Positions 41,481 to 50,214 of a DNA stretch of 64,000 bases are shown piece after piece. The notes under the pieces were generated by a model. The model was given only the letters and a program-made list of their open reading frames with translations, searched no databases and was not told where the DNA came from. Source of the DNA: Nocardia aurantia (GTDB lineage Bacteria; Actinomycetota; Actinomycetes; Mycobacteriales; Mycobacteriaceae); contig NZ_WEGI01000017.1 in NCBI RefSeq assembly GCF_009604425.1, positions 86,503-150,502 of the forward strand, in the 5' to 3' direction. Positions within the stretch are counted from its first letter, which is position 1, and each line of letters opens with the position of its first letter. The position numbers were made by a program, and so were the translations under genes.

Positions 41481-42954
41481 TCGCGGCCTGGCCGGGTTCG
41501 GTGGTGTGCGAGAGCTGTTCCCACCCCGTACGCGGCCTGCGGCGCAGGCCGAGCAGGACATCTACAGCCAGGAACACCAGCAGCGGAATGCCGATCAGCG
41601 GGGCGAACCAGCCGACGGCGGCAGCGACCACGACCAGGGGCACCAGTAGCGATGCCGGGGTGCGGCGGAGCGCGCCGCGTCGGGGCAGCCGTCCGAAGGA
41701 CGCGTGCTGTCCGGTGCGCACGGGCCGCCGCTGCCACCACATCAGGTAGCCACGGACGATCACCGCGAGCAGCCCGATCATGGTGGCCAGCAACAACAAT
41801 TGGTTGGCGAGGCCGAACATCATGCCCATGTGCAGCTGGATGCCCCAGTTGGCCAGCTTCGCCGCGAACGGCCAGTCGGCGTAGCGCAACGTGTCGGTGA
41901 CCGTGCCGGTGGATCCGTCCACCGCCACCGCGTCCTGGGAGAGCACTCCCGACAGCCGGCGCTCCTTGACTGTGAAGGCGTTGGCGCCGGTCGCCGGGAC
42001 GACGATCTCCACCGGCCCTTCCAGTCCTTGCGAGCGTGCGGCCGCGAACACCGTGTCCAACTGCCCGTCCCGATCGCCGGTGGCCACCGCGTGCGAACCG
42101 TGATGGTCGTGCTCCCCGGGGTGCGCATCGGCCGGTCCGGAACCGGGCAGCGTGGTGTGCACCGACGGTGTGGTCCAGCTCAGGTCCTGGCGTAGCCGAT
42201 CGATGTGCGCACCGGCGTGGGTCGACCACGTCATCCCGGTCGTGGACAGGAACAACAGCGGTAGCAGGATCCAGACCCCCACGGCCGCATGCCAACCCAC
42301 CGTTCGCCGACGGCCGGGCCGCGACCGATCCGGCCACAGCAACCGCCGCACCCCACCGCGCCGGGACCGTCGCCACCACAGCACCAGACCCGCGAGCGCC
42401 ACGACCCACAACCAGGATGCCGCCAATTCGCTGTAGAGCCGCCCGGTTTCGCCGAGATGCAGGTTGCGATGCAGCTGGTCGATCCAGGTCCGCAGCGGCA
42501 GCGCTCCCGTACTGCCGTAGACGACACGATCACCCACCGAGTGCGCGGTCTGCGGATCGATGAACACCGCCCGGCTCTCGGATTCACCCAGCGTGGGATC
42601 GGCGAACAGCACCCGGGTGGTGTCCCCGGCCCGCTGCGCCGGATCCACCGCGGCGAGTGCGAGATTCGGCTCGACCCCGCGCGCCGCCGCCACCTGCTCG
42701 GCCAGGGGCCGCGCCGGTCCGGTCGAATTCACATGTAGCAGATCGTGATTCACGATCGACTCGACGCTCGGCGCGACCGCGTACAGCCCACCGGTCACCG
42801 CCGCGACCAGGATGAACGGCGCCACGAACACGCCGGCGTAGAAGTGCAGTCGCAACGCCAACGCGGCCAACGCCTTTCGCATCGGATATCGACGCGGTTC
42901 GTCACCCGGCGGTGCCTCGGCATCCGCCACATCGGCCAAATCGGTAAGACTCAC
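41437..42954 (-). CDS. PepSY-associated transmembrane protein (PiuB-like, iron-related family)
   Basis: This 505-residue membrane protein has four main helices and PepSY domains. LRLHFYAGVFVAPFILVAAVTGGLYAV is the characteristic first helix, LHRNLHLGETGRLYSELAASWLW the second signature, and MGMMFGLANQLLLLATMIGLL a later helix. A His/Asp-rich loop (DAHPGEHDHHGSH) may bind metal. Family members are linked to iron uptake or ferric reduction. GTG 42954 is chosen for the AGGAG five bases upstream; ATG 42984 has none. Its last residues (NRFRCN) are encoded inside the adjoining minisatellite. Confidence 0.83.
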   Translation of the reverse strand: MSLTDLADVADAEAPPGDEPRRYPMRKALAALALRLHFYAGVFVAPFILVAAVTGGLYAVAPSVESIVNHDLLHVNSTGPARPLAEQVAAARGVEPNLALAAVDPAQRAGDTTRVLFADPTLGESESRAVFIDPQTAHSVGDRVVYGSTGALPLRTWIDQLHRNLHLGETGRLYSELAASWLWVVALAGLVLWWRRSRRGGVRRLLWPDRSRPGRRRTVGWHAAVGVWILLPLLFLSTTGMTWSTHAGAHIDRLRQDLSWTTPSVHTTLPGSGPADAHPGEHDHHGSHAVATGDRDGQLDTVFAAARSQGLEGPVEIVVPATGANAFTVKERRLSGVLSQDAVAVDGSTGTVTDTLRYADWPFAAKLANWGIQLHMGMMFGLANQLLLLATMIGLLAVIVRGYLMWWQRRPVRTGQHASFGRLPRRGALRRTPASLLVPLVVVAAAVGWFAPLIGIPLLVFLAVDVLLGLRRRPRTGWEQLSHTTEPGQAAIHLGSKQPNRFRCN

Positions 42955-44160
42955 AAGAACTCCTGTATCGAAGAAAACTTTCACCCGCGCCCGGCATCAC
43001 CCGTAGCGCTGTCGTTCATTCCGCTCGTCGAACTGCGCTCGCCCACGGTGGTGCCGACACGCACGCGGCCGTCGCGAGCCTGCCCAGCAGTCCGCTTGGC
43101 ACCTGAGCCCAGGCGTCGGCCGAGTCCGCTTGCCGGTTGGAGCTGGCACCGCAACCCGTTTCGTGACGTGAGTCCGTGGACGAGCGGATACGGCTACCGA
43201 GGGACGCGCGTCAGCGGATCGTGCCGCCGACTGTCACCGACCCGGCTGCCTCCGGCGACAGCGACCGTGTCACACGCACCGACACGGTCCGGAACTCCTT
43301 GGATGTCGGTTCCCGGTACCCACGCCACCGCATGCGGCGAACATTCGCGGCCGCCGACTCGGCCGCCGCCGCGGAGCCGCGGGCACCGACCGCCTGTGAC
43401 ATTGTCGGCCGCCGCTTGCGATCGGACATCGCTGCCCGTGTTCGCTTCGCGAGCCTCGGCCGGATGCTGCCGTCGTGGACGGCGGCATCCGGTACCTACT
43501 GCCTCCGTTTCGCTGCCTCGGCCATACATGTTGTCGGCCAACGGAATCCGATGATCCGAGGAACATCCGGAACCTCCGTTGCTGTCGGCACCGTTTCCGG
43601 CGCCGACAGCACCCGCCGCTTCGTAACCGCGTTCGGCTGGTTCGCTGCCGATGATCGGGCGGACTGCCGCTTGTCACAGGTCGGCGACGCATCCCGGCGG
43701 TTCGGCTGTCGAGACCGTGTGCCGTGACCCGGAACATTGAGCGCTGGATCCGGCAGGGTCCAGCGCCGACCGAGCCGATGTTCCGGTCTCGACTTCCGGG
43801 AGGACGGCCGTCGTCGCCGGCAACACACTCGCCACCGATCACGACTTCCGGCCTGCCGGTGAGCCCAGCCTCCGTGGAAGGTGGATTCATCGGTCACGGT
43901 CGCCGTGCGCATTCCGTCGTACCCGATGTGGCTGCCCGCCGGGTACGAACGGCGTTGCGTATCGGGGCCGAACCGGCGTTCGTCGTCGATCGCCACCGCG
44001 GAGCCGTGGTTCACCTCGGCACGGTCCGCACCGGCATGCGGAGTGTGCCCGGTGGGTTCACGCGGAGCGGGTACCGGCCTCGTTCGCTTCGGATTCGATC
44101 CCGGCGTGCCCGGCATCGGAACGCAGCGAGAGCTGTTGGCGCGTACGGGTTTCGGATGGT
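42955..44160. other. 1.2-kb region without a credible gene, rich in inverted repeats
   Basis: Open frames here (for example plus strand 43176-43727) have atypical composition, many Arg/Ser/Cys and no recognisable motif. What stands out are strong hairpins: 43263-43271 with 43281-43289 (9 bp perfect), 43461-43474 with 43478-43491 (13 of 14), 43580-43593 with 43598-43611 (13 of 14), and a nested structure at 43708-43793. The region may be decayed DNA or encode structured RNA. Its left end should hold the promoter of the PepSY gene. Confidence 0.6.
43708..43793. other. Three-tier nested inverted repeat (candidate structured RNA or cruciform)
   Basis: Three perfect stems nest in order: 43708-43716 (GTCGAGACC) with 43785-43793, 43731-43737 (GGAACAT) with 43778-43784, and 43741-43748 (GCGCTGGA) with 43759-43766. 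Large single-stranded bulges separate them (14 nt on the left, 11 nt on the right). The innermost arms are the same 8-mer pair as in the terminator at 33661-33679. Confidence 0.55.
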
Positions 44161-44739
44161 TCAGGCGGTGTGCGGCAGTGGCGGGCCGCGCGTGCGGAAG
44201 GTGTCCGCGGGGAAGATCCGCAGGATCACCCGAGCGCGGTGGGCGATCGGGAGAGTCGGGGGGCCGGCCGGGGCGGGGGTGCGCAGCAGCAGGGGCAACG
44301 CCCGGCACGCGGCGGCGCAGGCGATGCCGTAGGCGGCTTCGGCGCCGCGGATCAGGACGGCGGCGCAGACGGCGGCGATCGTGTGGGCGGCGAGCATGGC
44401 GGGGGTCCAGGGGGACCGATGCGGCATGCCGGCCATGTCCGCGGTGAGGGCGGCGTGGCCGAGGAACTGCCCGCCGAGCAGGGCCGCCGCCAGCGCGGCG
44501 GTGCTCGAGCCGGCGGAGCCGAGGCCGGTGACCAAGGCGCCGATCACGCTCGCCCCGGCGAGCAGCAGCGCCACCGTGCCGGAGGAGACCGGCATGCCGC
44601 CGACGGCCCAGCCGTGCGCGGCGATCGACAGCGCCGCAGACATCGCTCCGGCGCAGCCGCCGCGCAGCCGCGCCACCGCCGACCGGCGCGCGTGCGCCGC
44701 GGCAAGCGGGCGGCCGGGACGGCCGGGGGCGATGATCAC
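44161..44739 (-). CDS. Hypothetical multipass membrane protein
   Basis: The 192-residue, Ala-rich protein has about four or five hydrophobic segments. It includes FLGHAALTADMAGMPHRSPWTPAMLAAHTIAAVCAAVLIRGAEA when read in two pieces, with His and Met residues at membrane edges. Such small His/Met-containing membrane proteins occur near copper genes in actinobacteria, but nothing else here supports a metal role. It starts at GTG 44739 and lies 30 bp downstream of fadD on the same strand, so it may be the last cistron of that operon. Function unknown. Confidence 0.6.
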   Translation of the reverse strand: MIIAPGRPGRPLAAAHARRSAVARLRGGCAGAMSAALSIAAHGWAVGGMPVSSGTVALLLAGASVIGALVTGLGSAGSSTAALAAALLGGQFLGHAALTADMAGMPHRSPWTPAMLAAHTIAAVCAAVLIRGAEAAYGIACAAACRALPLLLRTPAPAGPPTLPIAHRARVILRIFPADTFRTRGPPLPHTA

Positions 44740-44769
44740 CCGCCGATGGTATCCGGAACGGACGACGGG

Positions 44770-46428
44770 TTACTCCGCCGGGACGTCCAGCTCCACCAGA
44801 GACTTGCGCAGCAGCTTGCCGGTGGCGTTGCGCGGCAGTTCGTCGAGGAAGATCACCTCGCGCGGCACCTTGTAGCGGGCCAGATTGGACTTCACCCAGT
44901 CCTTGATCTCCTGCGGGTCGCGGGTGCCCTCGGGGCCCTGAACCACGAAGGCGCGCAGGCGCTTTCCGAACTCCCGATCGTCCACGCCGATCACCGCCGC
45001 CTCCAGCACGTCGGGCCGGTTCGCGATGAGGTGCTCGACCTCCTGCGGGAACACGTTCTCGCCGCCGGAGACGATCATGTCGTCGTCGCGGCCGTCGATG
45101 AACAGCAGGCCGTGCTCGTCGAAGTGGCCGACGTCACCGCTGGACATCAGGCCGTCGACGGTTTCCTTGGTGCGGCCGTCGGTGTACGCCTTGAACGAGT
45201 GCGCGTTGGCGATGAAGATCGTGCCGGTCACGTTCGGCCGGGTGATGCGCTTGCGGTTCTCGTCGTAGAGCGCCAGCCGGATGCCGACCGGCGGCCGGCC
45301 CGCGGTATCGGGGGCCAGCCGCAGGTCGGCGGGGGTGGCGACGGTGATGATGGCGCATTCGGTGGAGCCGTACACGTTGTAGAGCACGTCGCCGAAGTAG
45401 TCGAGGCTGCGGGTCACCACGTCCGGCGGGATCGCGGAGCCGGCCGCGAAGAGCACCCGCAGCGAGGACATGTCGTACTTCGCCAGCGTCTCGGCGGGCA
45501 GATCCAGGATGCGCTGCAACATGGTCGGTACCACGACCAGCGATGCGGCCCGGTACGCGACGATATTCGCGAGCGTGCGCTCGGGGTCGAAACGCCGCTG
45601 CTGGAAGATCATCCGGTTGCCCAGCGCCAGGCCGAGGGTGAACTGGGACAGGCCGGTGGCGTGGAAGATCGGCGCCGCCACCACCATGGAGGAGTTGCGC
45701 GGCAACGGGATTCGATCCAGGAACTGCGCGGAGATGAGCGGGCTCACCTTGTCCCGGGGCGCGCCCTTCGGGGTGCCGGTGGTGCCGCTGGTGAGAATCA
45801 CAGTGCCGCCGGGCTTCTCGGGCGCCGGGATCGCGTCGGCGGATTGCCCGGCGGACAACGACTCCAGGGTGGGGCTCGACGGATCCACCGCGTCGGCCGC
45901 GTCCACCCAGGTGAGCACGCGCGGCACGGCGGGCGGGATCGCGCTCATCAGGGCGGTGAACTCGCTGTCGTGCAGGACGGCCTTGACCTGTTCCCGGGCC
46001 GCGACGTCGGCCAGCTGCGGTTTCGCGAATCCGGTGTTCATCAGCACCGCGCGCACCCCGAGCTTGCCGGTGGCGGCCAGGGTCAGCACCATGCCGCGGT
46101 GATCGCGGGCCAGCACCGCGATCACGTCGCCCGGCCGCAGCCCTCGGGCCTCGAACCCACGGGCCAGCTGATTGGACTTCGCGTCGATCTCCGCGAAGGT
46201 CATCTCGCCGGCCTCGTCGACGATCGCCGGCGCGTCCGGATTGGTCTGCGCGGCGTGCATGATCACGCCGGCGAACGGGCCGTACCGGGTCACGTTGAGC
46301 GCGGAGCGCAACGCGAGATCCAGGCGCAGCGGGTTGAACAGCCCGCCCCTGCGCATGGCGCTGACTCCGCGCGTCAGATCGCCGACTTTACGCAGAGCGG
46401 TGCTTGCCGACGGAAGGGCAGCTGACAT
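44770..46428 (-). CDS. Acyl-CoA synthetase (FadD2-like)
   Basis: This 552-residue AMP-binding enzyme activates a fatty acid with ATP and CoA. The P-loop TVILTSGTTGTPKGAPR, the core motif YNVYGSTECAII (adenine binding) and GDVGHFDEHGLLFIDGRDDDMIVSGG (hinge and A8 motif) are seen. The C-terminal catalytic Lys lies in LPRNATGKLLRK. ATG 46428 is chosen because the few residues added upstream do not fit. It follows two acyl-CoA dehydrogenase genes on the same strand, matching the mycobacterial fadD2-fadE neighbourhood for fatty-acid breakdown. A 146-bp gap separates it from the dehydrogenase upstream. Confidence 0.9.
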   Translation of the reverse strand: MSAALPSASTALRKVGDLTRGVSAMRRGGLFNPLRLDLALRSALNVTRYGPFAGVIMHAAQTNPDAPAIVDEAGEMTFAEIDAKSNQLARGFEARGLRPGDVIAVLARDHRGMVLTLAATGKLGVRAVLMNTGFAKPQLADVAAREQVKAVLHDSEFTALMSAIPPAVPRVLTWVDAADAVDPSSPTLESLSAGQSADAIPAPEKPGGTVILTSGTTGTPKGAPRDKVSPLISAQFLDRIPLPRNSSMVVAAPIFHATGLSQFTLGLALGNRMIFQQRRFDPERTLANIVAYRAASLVVVPTMLQRILDLPAETLAKYDMSSLRVLFAAGSAIPPDVVTRSLDYFGDVLYNVYGSTECAIITVATPADLRLAPDTAGRPPVGIRLALYDENRKRITRPNVTGTIFIANAHSFKAYTDGRTKETVDGLMSSGDVGHFDEHGLLFIDGRDDDMIVSGGENVFPQEVEHLIANRPDVLEAAVIGVDDREFGKRLRAFVVQGPEGTRDPQEIKDWVKSNLARYKVPREVIFLDELPRNATGKLLRKSLVELDVPAE

Positions 46429-46574
46429 GGGTGACAACCTTCCGCGATGCCGCCGAGGGCTGGCGGATCGCAACATCGAGATCCGGTGCGGGGGAGAACA
46501 TCGGCCGGCGGGCGCCCGGCCGATGTCTGTGTAACCGAGAGTATCTTATATCTCGCCCGGTGGGCCCGGTACGT

Positions 46575-47807
46575 CTACTTCAGTTCGGTGCTGGTCAGGC
46601 CGAGCACCCGGCGCGCGACGATCAGTTGCTGGATCTGCTGGGTGCCCTCGAAGATGTCCAGGATCTTCGAGTCGCGGCCCCACTTCTCCAGCAGGGTGCG
46701 CTGCGAGTAGCCCAGGCTGCCGCCGAGTTCGACCGCCTTCAGCGTGACGTCGGTGCCCATCCGGCCCGCCTTGGCCTTGGACATCGACGCCTCCAGCGAG
46801 TTCGGCTTCTTGTTGTCCGCCATCCACGCCGCGCGCAGTGACAGCAGATACGCCGCCTCCCAATCCGCTTCCAGCCGAAGGAATTCCGCGGCCGCGGCGT
46901 GCTGGTTGTTGGGAGGCACGTCGTAGGAGATCTCGACGCCGGCCTCCTCGAGGATGCCGCGCAGCTCCTCCAGGGCCGCCCGGCCCACGCCGACGGCCAT
47001 CGCCGCGACCAGTGGACGGGTGTTGTCGAAGGTCTGCATGACCCCCGCGAAACCCTTCTCCACGTTGACTTCCGGACTGCCGAGGATGTTGTCGGCCGGG
47101 ATCCGGCAGTCCTCCAGTCGCAGTTCGGCGGTGTCGGAGGCCTTGATGCCGAGCTTGTGCTCGAGCCGGGAGACGGTGAGGCCCTTGGCATCCCGGGGCA
47201 CCACGAACGACTTGATGGCCGCGCGGCCCTTGGTCTTGTCGACCGTCGCCCACACCACGATGTGGGTGGCGCGCGAGCCGGCGGTCACGAAGATCTTGGT
47301 GCCGTTGAGCACCCACTCGTCACCGTCGAGCACCGCGGTGGTGGTGACCGCCGCCGAGTCGGAGCCGAAGGACGGCTCGGTGATCGCCATCGCGGCCCAC
47401 ACCTTGCCGAACCGCTGCAACTGATCGTCGGTGGCGACCGCGGCGATCGCGGCGTTGCCCAGACCCTGGTAGGGGATCGAGAGCATCAGGCCCACATCGC
47501 CCCAGCAGGTCTCCAGCGCGTTCAGCAGCGCGGACATGTTGCCGCCGTTGGCGTTTCCGCGCGGCTCGGCCGAGCCGTCCTCGGCGCCTTCGTTCTTCAC
47601 CTTGCGGCCGCCGGCCGCGCCCGAGATGTTCTGGGTGCCGGAGTCGGACAGGCCCTCGATCATGGCGGACATGGTGTCGAGTTCCACCGGGTACTCGTGC
47701 TCGGCCAGGTCGTACTTGCGCGAGATCGGGCGGAAGATCTGCGCACCGACCTGATGGGCCTGGTTGGCGCTGGCCCGCAGTTTCTTGGGAAGTTCGAGAT
47801 TGATCAT
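46575..47807 (-). CDS. Acyl-CoA dehydrogenase (FadE-type)
   Basis: This 410-residue flavoenzyme of beta-oxidation has MAITEPSFGSDSAAVTTTAV and LNGTKIFVTAGSRATHIVVWA in the middle domain, AELRLEDCRIPADNILG, and a C-terminal helical domain ending ILDIFEGTQQIQQLIVARRVLG, where the GTQQIQ segment binds FAD. It should introduce the double bond in acyl-CoA. It lies 44 bp behind a second, more divergent dehydrogenase gene, so the two may act as a heteromer, as known for several actinobacterial FadE pairs. Confidence 0.9.
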   Translation of the reverse strand: MINLELPKKLRASANQAHQVGAQIFRPISRKYDLAEHEYPVELDTMSAMIEGLSDSGTQNISGAAGGRKVKNEGAEDGSAEPRGNANGGNMSALLNALETCWGDVGLMLSIPYQGLGNAAIAAVATDDQLQRFGKVWAAMAITEPSFGSDSAAVTTTAVLDGDEWVLNGTKIFVTAGSRATHIVVWATVDKTKGRAAIKSFVVPRDAKGLTVSRLEHKLGIKASDTAELRLEDCRIPADNILGSPEVNVEKGFAGVMQTFDNTRPLVAAMAVGVGRAALEELRGILEEAGVEISYDVPPNNQHAAAAEFLRLEADWEAAYLLSLRAAWMADNKKPNSLEASMSKAKAGRMGTDVTLKAVELGGSLGYSQRTLLEKWGRDSKILDIFEGTQQIQQLIVARRVLGLTSTELK

Positions 47808-47851
47808 CGGATTGTCTCCATCGAAAAGTCTGAATCGTGCGTGCGGGCGGC

Positions 47852-49237
47852 CTACACCAGCACGATGCCCTCGGCGACGCCGATGCCGCGCAGATCGCGG
47901 TACCAGCGCTCGACCGGGTGTTCCTTGGTGAAGCCGTGGCCGCCGAGCAACTGCACGCCGTCCAGGCCGATCTGCATGCCCTTGTCGGTGGCGAGCTTCT
48001 TCGCCAGCGCCGCCTCGCGGGCGAACGACAGGCCCTGTTCGGCGCGGGAAGCGCCGCGCAGCGTGACCAGCCGGATGCTGTCCAGCTCGATCGCGATGTT
48101 GGCGACCATGAAGGCGACGGCCTGGCGGTGCGAGATGGGCTCGCCGAACGCCTCGCGCTCCTTCACATAGGGGATCACGTAGTCGAGCACGGCCTGACCG
48201 GTGCCGACGGCCAGCGAGGCCCAGCCCAGCCGGGCCAGCCGCACCGCGTCGGCGTAGTCCTCGGCGTGCGCGGCGGCGTCGCCGTCACCGAGGATCGCCT
48301 CGGCCGGCACGGCCACGTTGTCCAGGATCAGCCTGCCCAGCCCGGCCGCGCGCAGGCCCATGCCCGGATCGGCCTCGATGACGACGCCCGGGGTGTCGGA
48401 TTCGACGACGAACAGCGCGGGCCGCCCGTCCAGTTCGGCGCCGACGATGAACAACTCGGCGTCGCCCGCGGCCGGGACCAGGCTCTTGACGCCGTTGAGC
48501 CGGAAACCGCTGGGGGAGCGGGTGGCCTTGGTCTGCAACGTGAACGGGTCGAACAGGGCACGCGGCTCGGCCAGCACCACCGCCGCCTGCGGGACATTCT
48601 CGCCGGTGAAGGCGCCGAGATAGGTCTGCTGCTGCGCGTCGGTACCCCACTGCGACAGCGCCACCGCGACGCCCGAGGGGGCCAGGATCGGCAGCGCCAG
48701 GCCCATATCGCCGTGCGCGAGGGCCTCGGCGACCAGCGAATTGGTCACCGCGCCGCGCTCGCTGGCCGCGCCCTCGAGCTCCTCCGGGACGTTGATCAGG
48801 GTGATGCCCAGTTCGGCGGCGCGCTCGAGCAGATCGCGCGGCGCCTTGGCGGCGCTGTCGGCGTCGAAGGCGGCCGGGCGCAGGATCTCGCCGGCGAAGT
48901 CGCGAACCGTCTCGACGATCATCCGCTGCTCGTCGGTCGGGGTCAGGTCGAAGTAGTCCTTGGTGCGGGACTCGTTGTCGGGCAAGCGTTTCGGCTTGCC
49001 GCCACCGGCGACCTTGCCGAACGCCCGGGTGGCCGCGCCGAGGGTGCGGAATCCGGTCCTGGTGCCCTCGTAGGTGAGCCGCTCGAGCGGCTTGCGCAGG
49101 TTGTACTTCTCGGCCAGCTCGGATCCCGTGATGGTCGTCATGACCCGCATGGCCGCGCCCATCCAGTCGCGCTTGACCGGGTTGAGGCCGACGGCCGAAT
49201 CAGCTCGGCCCTTCGTTGCGGAGTCTCGAGTGCTCAT
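47852..49237 (-). CDS. Acyl-CoA dehydrogenase, divergent (FadE-type) with N-terminal extension
   Basis: This 461-residue protein has the acyl-CoA dehydrogenase fold after an N-terminal extension of about 90 residues. The fold begins near FDLTPTDEQRMIVETVRDFA; the middle domain contains VVLAEPRALFDPFTLQTKA and RLNGVKSLVPAAGDAELFIVGA, and the end GVQLLGGHGFTKEHPVERWYRDLR holds the usual catalytic-domain signature. ATG 49237 heads the operon. It is less conserved at the middle-domain FAD contacts than the next gene, which fits one subunit of a heteromeric pair. A palindromic operator lies just upstream. Confidence 0.87.
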   Translation of the reverse strand: MSTRDSATKGRADSAVGLNPVKRDWMGAAMRVMTTITGSELAEKYNLRKPLERLTYEGTRTGFRTLGAATRAFGKVAGGGKPKRLPDNESRTKDYFDLTPTDEQRMIVETVRDFAGEILRPAAFDADSAAKAPRDLLERAAELGITLINVPEELEGAASERGAVTNSLVAEALAHGDMGLALPILAPSGVAVALSQWGTDAQQQTYLGAFTGENVPQAAVVLAEPRALFDPFTLQTKATRSPSGFRLNGVKSLVPAAGDAELFIVGAELDGRPALFVVESDTPGVVIEADPGMGLRAAGLGRLILDNVAVPAEAILGDGDAAAHAEDYADAVRLARLGWASLAVGTGQAVLDYVIPYVKEREAFGEPISHRQAVAFMVANIAIELDSIRLVTLRGASRAEQGLSFAREAALAKKLATDKGMQIGLDGVQLLGGHGFTKEHPVERWYRDLRGIGVAEGIVLV

Positions 49238-49282
49238 GGTCACCAGTCTTCTCAGGTGTATGGGAGGAACGGGGGTTCGCAT

Positions 49283-49320
49283 CTTACTGTCGGGTAAGGC
49301 TATCTTACTCCAGAGTAAGA
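49283..49320. promoter_or_regulatory. Palindromic operator upstream of the fadE-fadE-fadD operon
   Basis: TCTTACTC-CA-GAGTAAGA at 49303-49320 has perfect 8-bp arms. A second, weaker copy CTTAC-TGTCGG-GTAAG lies at 49283-49298. Both are 45-85 bp before ATG 49237. The sequence type suits a TetR-family fatty-acid regulator, which is not encoded nearby. Confidence 0.6.
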
Positions 49321-49421
49321 AAGGCGTCGAGCCGCAGCACACATGTCGCGAATTGCGCTCGAAGGCAGCCGTCAGCGCCACGCTCGCCAGGTCGGCGGCG
49401 CGGTGCGGGGTAGCGCCGAGG

Positions 49422-50204
49422 TCAGCGCAGCCGGGTGAGCACCCGATCGTGCAACCGGCCGTTGGTGGCGACGGCGCTACCGCCGTGCGGCCCGGCCGAG
49501 CCGTCGAGGGCGGTGAACGTGCCACCGGCCTCACGGACCAGGATGTCCAGCGGCGCCAGATCCCACAGCGACACCTCCGGCTCGGTCGCGATGTCCACCG
49601 CACCCTCGGCCACCAGGCAATAGGAGAGGAAATCGCCGTAGCCGCGGGTGCGCCACACCTCGTCGGTGAGTCCGATCAGCTGGTCGCGCAGGCCCAGGTC
49701 GCGCCAGCCCGACAGGCTGGAGATGGCGAGGCTGGCCGCGGACAGGTCACCGACCGCGGACACCCGGATCGCCCGCGGCTGCTCGTCGCCGAACCGGCTC
49801 CACGCTCCCGCGCCCGCGGCCGCCCACCACCGCCGCGACAGCGCGGGCGCGCTCACCACCCCGGCCACCGGCACCCCGTCCACCAGCAGCGCGATCAGCG
49901 AGGCCCACACCGGGACGCCGCGCACGAAGTTCTTGGTGCCGTCGATCGGATCGACCACCCACTGCCGACCGGCGAACGCCGCGTCGCCGCCGAACTCCTC
50001 GCCGAGCACCGCGTCCTCGGGTCGCAGCCGCCGCAACGTCGCCCGTACCGCCCGCTCGACCGCCAGATCCGCATCCGAGACCGGGGTCAGATCGGGTTTG
50101 CTGTCGACGGTCAGATCCAGCGCGCCGAACCGGGCGCGGGTGATCGTGTCGGCCTCGTCGGCCAGGTGCAGGGCGAGCTCGAGATCGGCGGCAAGTGCGG
50201 TCAC
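49422..50204 (-). CDS. hisN: Histidinol-phosphatase, inositol-monophosphatase family
   Basis: This 260-residue enzyme is of the Mg2+/Li+-dependent phosphatase family. The metal site is shown by LGEEFGG (Glu), VVDPIDGTKNFVRG (Asp-Pro-Ile-Asp-Gly-Thr) and a late LWDLAPLDILVREAGG (third Asp). The N-terminal SKPDLTPVSDADLAVERAVR is typical of actinobacterial HisN, which removes the phosphate from histidinol phosphate in histidine synthesis. Related inositol or fructose bisphosphatases are less likely. GTG 50204 is the start. It lies 10 bp behind an SDR gene and should share its transcript. Confidence 0.87.
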   Translation of the reverse strand: MTALAADLELALHLADEADTITRARFGALDLTVDSKPDLTPVSDADLAVERAVRATLRRLRPEDAVLGEEFGGDAAFAGRQWVVDPIDGTKNFVRGVPVWASLIALLVDGVPVAGVVSAPALSRRWWAAAGAGAWSRFGDEQPRAIRVSAVGDLSAASLAISSLSGWRDLGLRDQLIGLTDEVWRTRGYGDFLSYCLVAEGAVDIATEPEVSLWDLAPLDILVREAGGTFTALDGSAGPHGGSAVATNGRLHDRVLTRLR

Positions 50205-50214
50205 CCGGCCCAGG

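Noticed and set aside
43176..44332. Two plus-strand open frames (43176-43727 and 43724-44332) with overlapping ends
   Set aside because: No ribosome-binding sites, no recognisable domain, odd Arg/Ser/Cys composition, and they run across strong hairpins and into the real minus-strand gene at 44161.
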